From: a virus
Direction: 5' to 3' (one strand)
Virus record (IMG/VR): IMGVR_UViG_3300031513_000158
Coordinates: 1 to 28,366 of that record
DNA length: 28,366 nucleotides
Below the pieces are notes generated by a model. It saw only the letters and a list, made by a program, of their open reading frames with translations, was not told the DNA's origin and did not search any database. Position 1 is the stretch's first letter, and each line of letters starts with the position of its first letter. This document shows positions 23,378-28,366 of this stretch, piece after piece. The translations under genes were made by a program, and so were the position numbers.

Positions 23378-24804
23378 TATGCTTCCTCGCTATCGCCGCC
23401 GGGGTCGGTGTCGTAGCTCAAGCCCAGCTCCCGGGCGCGCTGATTGTCGGCCGCGATCTCGCGATCAATCGCCTCGGCGTCGTAGCCCTGCTCGGAGACC
23501 ACCTCGGCGCGGCTCTTAAAGCCCGCCCGCACCGCCATCACCTGGGCCTTGATGTCCTTCAAGGGATCGACCCAGGCAAAGCCCGGCGGAATCCACTTGG
23601 CGTCGTAGTAGGGCGCGACATCGCCTTGCTTGGGCAGCGCGCCACTCAGCAGCGCCGCCTCGATCCACCGCCGCCACACCGGGCGGCAGAACTGGTAGAC
23701 GATCACCTGGTGCTGGAACTGCTCGCAGCGCCGGCGGAACTCGAGCAGCCCCGCGCGGATCGAGGAGTAGTTGACGCCCGTCAGATCCCCGGTCAACTGC
23801 TCGTAGGTGATCCCCATGCCGGCAGCGATCGAGCGCAACTGCACGCGCATGAAGGTCTCGTAGCTGGCGCCCACGTCGGCCGGCGTCGAAAACTTGATGT
23901 CTTCGCCGGGCAGCAAGACCTGAAGCGTGCCGGGTTCCAGGCCTGCCAGGGCGGTGCCGCTCTGGTCTGTCGCCGTCTCGCCCAACACCTGATCCTCGGG
24001 GGCGTTCTTCAAAACGAAGCCCGCAAACATGGCGGCCGTCTTCTTGCGCACCAGCTCGGCATCGTCGTACTGGTCGAGCTCATAGAGCTTCACCAGGACC
24101 TGGGTGAGCCACGGCTGGCCGCGCAACTGGCCGGGCCGAATGGGGCGGAACAGGTGCAACACCGAATCGGCCGGCACGCGCACCAGCTCGGTCGAGGCCA
24201 CCGGGTTGAGCGCATCGAAAGGGTGCTCGCGGTAGAGCCAGTAAGCCACGCGCCGCCCGATCTGGTCGAACTCGATGCCGGCCCGAATGTAGTTGCCGTT
24301 CTCGAGCTTTCTGGTCTCGCCCGTCGGCAAGTGCTCAGCTTCGAGCAACTGGAGCTGCAAGGGCACTGTCAGGCCGTCCCGCGGCAGGCGCGGCCGCAGC
24401 CGGATCAAGCACTCGCCGGCCTCCATCACCGCCCGGCAGGCCAGCGCCTGGAGGCCGTAGAAATCGGTCAGATTACTGGCGTCGGCCTCATCGGTCCAGC
24501 GCAGCCACAGCGCTTGAATCCGCTCCTTGATCGGCGCATCCGGATGGAGTGACTGCGGCTTGATCCCCGTGCCGATCGAGTTGCCAACAAAGGCATCCAG
24601 GGCGTTCGCCGCCCAGGGATTGCGGCGCACCATGTCGCGCGAGCGCGCTCGCAAGGTGTCCAGGTTCCGGAAGACGAGCGTGTTGATGTCGCCGGTCGCC
24701 GGCAGCCACCCCGTGGTGCGGCGCGTCGCGGCCGCAGCCTCATACTCAGCCGCCGCCCGCCGACGGGGAAACGCCGCCGCCTGGAACCGCTTCCAGAAAC
24801 CCAC
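23377..24804 (-). CDS. Portal protein, λ gpB-like (475 aa)
   Basis: Fits the lambda-portal family in length and motifs: WLPATGDINTLVFRNLDTLRARSRDMVRRNPWAANALDAFVGNSIGTGI at the N-terminus (SRDMVRRN and GNSIGTGI are hallmark stretches), then ALWLRWTDEADA, AVMEAGECLIRLRPR, VLHLFRPIRPGQLRGQPWLTQVL, and a stem/wing helix region FMRVQLRSIAAGMGITYEQLTGDL. The C-terminus (WIPPGFAWVDPLKDIKAQVM) is also typical. It forms the dodecameric DNA gate at one vertex. The start is GTG at 24804, three bases after the gpW stop. Confidence 0.93.
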   Translation of the reverse strand: MGFWKRFQAAAFPRRRAAAEYEAAAATRRTTGWLPATGDINTLVFRNLDTLRARSRDMVRRNPWAANALDAFVGNSIGTGIKPQSLHPDAPIKERIQALWLRWTDEADASNLTDFYGLQALACRAVMEAGECLIRLRPRLPRDGLTVPLQLQLLEAEHLPTGETRKLENGNYIRAGIEFDQIGRRVAYWLYREHPFDALNPVASTELVRVPADSVLHLFRPIRPGQLRGQPWLTQVLVKLYELDQYDDAELVRKKTAAMFAGFVLKNAPEDQVLGETATDQSGTALAGLEPGTLQVLLPGEDIKFSTPADVGASYETFMRVQLRSIAAGMGITYEQLTGDLTGVNYSSIRAGLLEFRRRCEQFQHQVIVYQFCRPVWRRWIEAALLSGALPKQGDVAPYYDAKWIPPGFAWVDPLKDIKAQVMAVRAGFKSRAEVVSEQGYDAEAIDREIAADNQRARELGLSYDTDPGGDSEEA

Positions 24805-24807
24805 GCT

Positions 24808-25008
24808 TCAGAATCCTTTCTCTGTCGAGACGCGAATCTGCCTCACCACCGCCCCTTTGCTCTTGGCCAGCTCCGCCTCAGCCGCGGCGATGGCTGCCTT
24901 CAGCTCCTCGACCGTGCGGTACTCAATCTCGCGATTCTCAAATCGCACGCGGCGCACGCCGTTGGCCAGTGCATCGCGCAGCGCCTGAAGCTGCTCGTCG
25001 CTGTACAT
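24808..25008 (-). CDS. Head-tail joining protein, λ gpW-like (66 aa)
   Basis: MYSDEQLQALRDALANGVRRVRFENREIEYRTVEELKAAIAAAEAEL is a near-complete gpW signature, and 66 aa compares with 68 in λ. I use ATG 25008; a longer version from TTG 25047 adds 13 residues unlike the family. gpW plugs the filled head through the portal. It is the most upstream gene of the structural run; the terminase gene expected just before it is absent. Confidence 0.88.
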   Translation of the reverse strand: MYSDEQLQALRDALANGVRRVRFENREIEYRTVEELKAAIAAAEAELAKSKGAVVRQIRVSTEKGF

Positions 25009-25141
25009 CGCCGCTAAATCATCCGCACCCACATCTGTTTGAAACAACGCGAGATCGAGTTGTCAGATTCTGCTTGCCTTTCCGTCGAAGCTGAGCGATG
25101 ACTGGGGTCGCTGTGCGCAACACCCACACCAGGAGACACAC
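25009..25141. other. Divergent intergenic region between the late module and the plus-strand islet
   Basis: This stretch separates leftward gpW from the rightward 78-aa gene. It contains a short inverted repeat, ACAAC-GCGAGATCGA-GTTGT near 25045-25065, that could be an operator. The right edge carries CAGGAG before ATG 25142. I see no convincing -35/-10 pair for either direction, although at least a rightward promoter must lie here or nearby. Confidence 0.4.
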
Positions 25142-25378
25142 ATGAAAAAGCACGAAGTCCGCATCGGCGGCATCTATGTCGCCAAAGTCAGCGGCGCGCT
25201 CACCCGCGTCCGCATCAACCAGGAATCCCGCTATGGCGGCTGGGAGGCCACCAACTTGGGCACCAACCGGCCGGTGCGCATCCGCAGCGCCGCCCGCCTG
25301 CGCTGGGAGGTCACTCCCCAGGCGGCGCCCCTCAGCCCGGAGGAAGCGCGGCGCATCGTCGACAAGATCGAGTTCTGA
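25142..25378 (+). CDS. Small hypothetical protein (78 aa)
   Basis: Not recognised by name. It looks like a compact β-barrel of ~50 residues ([46 protein letters not shown]) followed by a short acidic helix ([14 protein letters not shown]); the barrel pattern resembles small SH3-like or KOW-like domains. CAGGAG lies seven bases before the ATG. It is first of three rightward genes and probably co-transcribed with the DUF3489 gene 15 bases downstream. Confidence 0.75.
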   Translation: MKKHEVRIGGIYVAKVSGALTRVRINQESRYGGWEATNLGTNRPVRIRSAARLRWEVTPQAAPLSPEEARRIVDKIEF

Positions 25379-25393
25379 AACCGGAGGACTGCG

Positions 25394-25939
25394 ATGCCCA
25401 GATTCTCCATCGACGCCGACCACAACATCACCGCCTACCTCGACGGCGAGGGGCTGCCCGCCGGTGAGGCGCACTTTGCGAGCGAGAAGGAGCTCGCCAA
25501 GCTCGCCGCCACTTGGCCGCTCGATCGCTTGGTCGAGGTCTGGAACAACTTCGCCGGCGTAGTCCCCTTCGACGACCTCAAGCCGGTGCGAAGGTTTACC
25601 GACCGCAAGACCGCCGTGGCCCGCATCTGGCGCGCCATCCAGCGCCTGGCGCCGGCCCCCACGGTGGCCACTGTTGGCGAACCGGGCGCCCAGGGCGCGC
25701 CAAAAAAGGCGGGCTCGAGCAAGGAGGCCACCGCCCGCCAGGGCAGCAAGAAGGCCCAGGTGATCGAGCTGCTCCGCCGGCCCGAGGGCGCCACGCTCCA
25801 GGAGCTCATGGCCGCCACCGGCTGGCGGCCACACAGCGTCCGCGGCTTCCTCTCCGGCGCGCTCGCCAAGAAGATGGGACACAAAGTCACCCGCCGCAAG
25901 GGCGACGACGGCGCCGGCGTCTACTTCCTCACCGAGTAG
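25394..25939 (+). CDS. DUF3489-domain protein with winged-helix C-terminus (181 aa)
   Basis: Residues ~115-181 (KKAQVIELLRRPEGATLQELMAATGWRPHSVRGFLSGALAKKMG ... GAGVYFLTE) match the DUF3489 pattern, a small winged-helix-like domain. The N-terminal ~90 residues (EKELAKLAATWPLDRLVEVWNNFAG, FTDRKTAVARIWRAIQRL) form a second helical unit found before it in such proteins. A low-complexity Lys/Ala/Gly linker joins the two. GGAGG lies eight bases before ATG 25394. The family is common in bacterial mobile regions, often near recombinases; function is unknown, and DNA binding is inferred. Confidence 0.85.
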   Translation: MPRFSIDADHNITAYLDGEGLPAGEAHFASEKELAKLAATWPLDRLVEVWNNFAGVVPFDDLKPVRRFTDRKTAVARIWRAIQRLAPAPTVATVGEPGAQGAPKKAGSSKEATARQGSKKAQVIELLRRPEGATLQELMAATGWRPHSVRGFLSGALAKKMGHKVTRRKGDDGAGVYFLTE

Positions 25940-25949
25940 GTGGCCCGCC

Positions 25950-26201
25950 ATGATGATCGAATTCGAAGACCACGACGACGAGGGGCGAGAGCTGCTGCTT
26001 GAGTATCTGCGGCAGCACCCGCCCGCCCCCTGCTCGGCCTGCCTGGGCCGGGGCTGCCAGATGTGCAGCCACACCGGCTTGGCCGAGTTCATGCCCCGGC
26101 AAGCGCCCTCGCCGGAGCCATCCCAGCCGGGCTGCCTGTGGCGCCTCGTCGGGCGCCTGTATCTGGGCTGGCTGCGCCGGCGCTACGGGCGCCGCAACTG
26201 A
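25950..26201 (+). CDS. Small zinc-ribbon protein (83 aa)
   Basis: The core PCSACLGRGCQMCSHTGLAEF contains four cysteines in two CxxC-type pairs, like the DnaJ zinc-repeat or a rubredoxin-like knuckle. The C-terminus is basic and aromatic (CLWRLVGRLYLGWLRRRYGRR). An acidic N-terminal helix precedes the ribbon. The start could be ATG 25950 or the next ATG; only a weak TAGGTGG lies upstream. It ends directly against the convergent 64-aa gene. A role in nucleic-acid or protein binding is inferred. Confidence 0.65.
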   Translation: MMIEFEDHDDEGRELLLEYLRQHPPAPCSACLGRGCQMCSHTGLAEFMPRQAPSPEPSQPGCLWRLVGRLYLGWLRRRYGRRN

Positions 26202-26396
26202 TCACCGCATCCCTGACGCCGCTGGGTCGTGCACCCGGCGGCGTTCCTCTTCGAGCAGCCTTAGCTCCGCACTCCAGTCGGCCAGCGCCAGGCACAGCCC
26301 GGCGACGTCCCGGTGACCGCTCGACAGCAGGCCCTTAATCTCGGCAATCTCGCGCCGGCAGCGCTCGATCTCACGATCGATACTCAGCGGCGCCAT
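26202..26396 (-). CDS. Small helical hypothetical protein (64 aa)
   Basis: Not recognised. It is almost entirely helical and charged (LSIDREIERCRREIAEIKGLL, LCLALADWSAELRLLEEERRRV), suggesting a two-helix coiled coil. It begins inside the end of the HNH gene (26-base overlap) in the same direction, which supports co-expression. It has no clear ribosome binding site of its own and its stop abuts the convergent gene stop at 26201. Confidence 0.55.
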   Translation of the reverse strand: MAPLSIDREIERCRREIAEIKGLLSSGHRDVAGLCLALADWSAELRLLEEERRRVHDPAASGMR

Positions 26397-26997
26397 TCTG
26401 CAACTGTTCGAGGTCTCGTCCGCTCGATGCAGTCACACCTCCCTTCGGATCGGCCCAATCCCACTTACGGTGGCACGAGGTGCAGAGCCAGCGAACCTCA
26501 AGCGGCTGATCGTAGTTCTCATGGGCGGCTTCGACGCGTCCGTACCGGCCACACCACGAGCAGCACTCTGGGCGCTGAAGTCGGCCGGTCTGGACGTGGT
26601 AGCGAACGATGCGCTGGGCAGCCTTTGCCTTTTGGTTGCACTGCATGGGCGGCCGACGACCGACGGCCTGCGCCAGCGCTTTGCAGGCATACGAGCAGTA
26701 CACACGGGTAAGACGATCAACCGGACCAAAAGTCCGCCCGCAATCACGGCACGTCAAGAAGGTTTGCGGCCGGTAAAGCTTCCTGCACCGTTCCGAACAA
26801 AGTTTTCGCCCGGCTCTTCCTTCAAATTCTGCCCCGCATATGACGCACTGACGTACCTCCACACCGTGGCAAGAACGGCAGCGGGACGACAGAGTGTTCG
26901 AGCGGACCCGATAGAACTGCTCGATCGGCAATTCTCGTTGGCATCGCTTGCACGCCTTTGCAACCGGGCCAGGAACTTGCGGACTTAGAGCAAGCAT
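26371..26997 (-). CDS. HNH-type endonuclease with multiple zinc modules (208 aa)
   Basis: Residues below count from the alternative TTG start at 27012 (213 aa); I prefer ATG 26997, five residues later, though neither has a clear binding site. Four cysteine modules follow each other: C21/C24 with C45/C48, C56/C59 with C72/C76, C88/C91 with C106/C110, and C151/C154 with C177/C180. The last holds RVEAAHENYDQPLEVRWLC and TSCHRKWDW, the phage HNH-like signature (compare VEAHHxDYxxPLxVxWLCxxCH). Phage proteins of this type cut or nick DNA as free-standing or homing endonucleases. It lies just downstream of the intein-bearing methyltransferase and in the same direction. One canonical His of the HNH pair is replaced by Ala (AAH), so activity is not certain. 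Confidence 0.8.
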   Translation of the reverse strand: MLALSPQVPGPVAKACKRCQRELPIEQFYRVRSNTLSSRCRSCHGVEVRQCVICGAEFEGRAGRKLCSERCRKLYRPQTFLTCRDCGRTFGPVDRLTRVYCSYACKALAQAVGRRPPMQCNQKAKAAQRIVRYHVQTGRLQRPECCSWCGRYGRVEAAHENYDQPLEVRWLCTSCHRKWDWADPKGGVTASSGRDLEQLQNGAAEYRS

Positions 26998-27032
26998 ACG
27001 TGGAAAAAGCAAAGCGGATGACGTTCGGAGCT

Positions 27033-28366
27033 TTACTGAGTCACAGAACTGCGATTCGCTCGAACTACTTGGAAGGGCTCCCCGGACGACTCAAGCACCG
27101 CTTTCTTGCCAGTATGAGATTCCCAGCGAGAAATCACGACATCACAATACGATGGATCGATCTCCATCAGCCGCGCCCGGCGTCCCAGCTTCTCGGCCGC
27201 GATCAGCGTCGAGCCCGAGCCGCCGAACAAATCCAACACCACCTCGCCGGCCCGCGACGAGTAGGTCAGCGCCCTCAGGGCCAACTCTACCGGCTTCTCC
27301 GTCAAGTGCACCATCGCCGCCGGGTTGACCTTCTTGACGACCCACACGTCGGTGGCGTTCTTGATCTCCGGGTTGAACCAGTGCGCCGCGCCTTCACGCC
27401 AGCCATAGAAGCAGTTGTGGGTTACTAGGCCATCGGCCACGTAGTGAGCGTAGCGCGCCACGTCCAGTGAGTACACCTCGCCATCGAACGGCTCCCAGTC
27501 GACATGAATGGGCTCCCACCGCGTCTGCTGGCCGTGGACTGCTACGGGAATCATCATTACGCCCGACAACAAGTTGCAGGCCCGCACGCGCACGGACGGG
27601 CGAGCGCCGATCTTGTCGCGCGTGTGGTGAGCGATCAGGAACGGATGATCGAACGATCGGCCGTGGTCCTGGAGCAGGCGGCGCGCGTTCTGCTCCAGTC
27701 GCGTCAGGTCCAGTCGATCATAAAGCCTGCGCACGTCGGCCAGGGCCCTTCGCGAGGAGGCACTCTCCGACCAGGTCGTCGTCGGAATCCCGTACTCGGC
27801 CAGAATGAGTTGCTCGGCGATGGTCGCTTCCACGTTCGAGGGATAGACGGACAAGATCCAAGCCGCTTCGCCCCCCTCGGTCTTGAGCCGGTGTTTTACC
27901 CCGACGCCCCAGGTGGAGCGGAGCTTGGACTTCCCGATGCGCCACCAGCAACCTCGCCGCATCAGATAGACACACCACCACTCCCCCGCCCACGGGGCGA
28001 GCTTCACGCTCCAATGGTGCCCCGGCGTGCAGCGTGTCACTGAACGCCCGGCACGGACCGAGAGTAGCGGTCCGTGGTAACGCCGCCGGGTCTGCCGCAC
28101 GGGCAGGCCCTGGCGCAGCCCTACGAGCACGTTCGAGTTGCGACTGTAGCTGATGACCCGATCGCCATCGCGCAGGCTCTGAATAGGAACCGCACCCTCG
28201 GGCGTCATGACCTGCGTGTCCGCAGGCTGGCACCACTCGTGGTTGCCCATGAAATCCTTGCGCGTGAGCACGGGGTGTTCCTTGACCCAGATGATGGCCT
28301 GCGAGAAGTACAGGCCGCAGTCGGCCAGCGCCGGCGGGTAGTTGGCGCAGTTGGCGTAGCCGCCCC
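27033..28366 (-). CDS. DNA adenine/cytosine-N4 methyltransferase interrupted by an intein (5' end outside the window)
   Basis: The frame is open to the right edge: before the apparent start at 28271 it reads YANCANYPPALADCGLYF and QAIIWVKEHPVLTRKDFMGNHEW, a methyltransferase segment. After the intein the chain resumes CFYGWREGAAHWF, DVWVVKKVN, HLTEKPVELALRALTYSS (motif X region), VVLDLFGGSGSTLIAAEKLG (motif I, SAM binding) and RRARLMEIDPSYCDVVISRWE (motif II/III). Motif IV before motif I indicates β-class order; the DPPY motif must lie outside the window. The enzyme would methylate phage DNA, often protecting it from host restriction. GTG 28271 is not the real start. Confidence 0.9.
   Translation of the reverse strand, partial: GGYANCANYPPALADCGLYFSQAIIWVKEHPVLTRKDFMGNHEWCQPADTQVMTPEGAVPIQSLRDGDRVISYSRNSNVLVGLRQGLPVRQTRRRYHGPLLSVRAGRSVTRCTPGHHWSVKLAPWAGEWWCVYLMRRGCWWRIGKSKLRSTWGVGVKHRLKTEGGEAAWILSVYPSNVEATIAEQLILAEYGIPTTTWSESASSRRALADVRRLYDRLDLTRLEQNARRLLQDHGRSFDHPFLIAHHTRDKIGARPSVRVRACNLLSGVMMIPVAVHGQQTRWEPIHVDWEPFDGEVYSLDVARYAHYVADGLVTHNCFYGWREGAAHWFNPEIKNATDVWVVKKVNPAAMVHLTEKPVELALRALTYSSRAGEVVLDLFGGSGSTLIAAEKLGRRARLMEIDPSYCDVVISRWESHTGKKAVLESSGEPFQVVRANRSSVTQ
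27414..28232 (-). other. Intein (273 aa) with GIY-YIG-like insert
   Basis: It begins with Cys (TGC 28232) after the extein residues GNHEW and ends with HN (AAC 27416-27414) before Cys+1 of the C-extein. Block A is CQPADTQVMTPEGAVPIQSLRDGD, block B is RSVTRCTPGHHW (Thr-x-x-His), and blocks F/G are GEVYSLDVARYAHYVADG and LVTHN/C. All catalytic splicing residues are present, so it should excise itself and restore ...NHEW-CFYGW.... No LAGLIDADG motif is present. The insert instead has VYLMRRGCWWRIGKSK, HRLKTEG, AAWILSVYPSNVEATIAEQLILAEYGIP, which resembles a diverged GIY-YIG nuclease fold (VYL for GIY, RIG for YIG, then Arg and Glu). Whether it still cuts DNA cannot be said. Confidence 0.88.

Noticed and set aside
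23320-24552. 410-aa plus-strand open frame opposite the portal gene
   Set aside because: Antisense to a clear λ-type portal; low-complexity composition.
25019-26092. 357-aa minus-strand open frame across the rightward islet
   Set aside because: The plus strand there has three short genes with binding sites and family patterns; the minus frame is Gly/Ala/Leu-rich and featureless.
26470-26988. 172-aa plus-strand open frame
   Set aside because: Antisense to the cysteine-rich HNH protein, whose metal-binding spacing shows which strand codes.
1-28366. CRISPR array, tRNA genes, insertion sequence or attachment site
   Set aside because: I saw no regularly spaced repeats, no cloverleaf with a CCA-type end, no transposase and no integrase in any frame.

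Overview
The window is the structural (late) module of a λ-type, long-tailed double-stranded DNA phage or prophage. It has high GC content, with accessory cargo at both ends and one insertion in the middle. No chromosomal housekeeping gene, integrase, tRNA or rRNA is visible, so I cannot tell a prophage from a free phage. The host is not named by the sequence. The GC-rich codon use, the DUF104/PIN toxin-antitoxin pair and the DUF3489 protein suggest a soil bacterium such as an acidobacterium or proteobacterium; this is only an inference.

Nearly everything reads leftward (minus strand). From right to left the late module follows λ gene order: gpW-like joiner (25008), portal (24804), S49 protease with an internal Nu3-like scaffold (23377), gpD-like decoration protein (22239), gpE-like capsid (21861), head-tail joining protein (20853), gp10/virion-morphogenesis protein (20538), tail terminator (20083), tail tube (19611), tail assembly chaperone with a -1 frameshift (18577), tape measure (16897), a membrane-anchored GH108 endolysin (13739), distal tail protein (12863), a large fused tail-tip/hub protein (12469), a 1126-aa tail protein with a TIM-barrel-like half (8793) and a tail fibre (5420). 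Most genes abut or overlap by a few bases, as in one long transcript.

Three regions depart from this plan. (1) A plus-strand toxin-antitoxin cassette (16926-17642) sits between chaperone and tape measure. It is flanked by a 25-bp imperfect direct repeat that duplicates the chaperone-stop/tape-measure-start junction. (2) At the left end, beyond the tail fibre, two overlapping genes of unknown function (836-3437) have their own candidate promoter. They are followed by a small gene and the start of an SNF2/DEAD-type helicase, whose promoter is flanked by two copies of a palindrome. (3) At the right end, where a λ-like phage would carry terminase, there is a plus-strand islet of three small genes, then a minus-strand small protein, a multi-zinc HNH protein, and a DNA methyltransferase running off the window. 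The methyltransferase is interrupted by a 273-aa intein whose insert looks GIY-YIG-like rather than LAGLIDADG. No terminase gene is present in the window.

The observations most worth following are the intein, the repeat-flanked toxin-antitoxin insertion, the textbook -1 frameshift signal (C CCA AAC, 6-nt spacer, 13-bp hairpin), and the unrecognised two-gene cassette at 836-3437.
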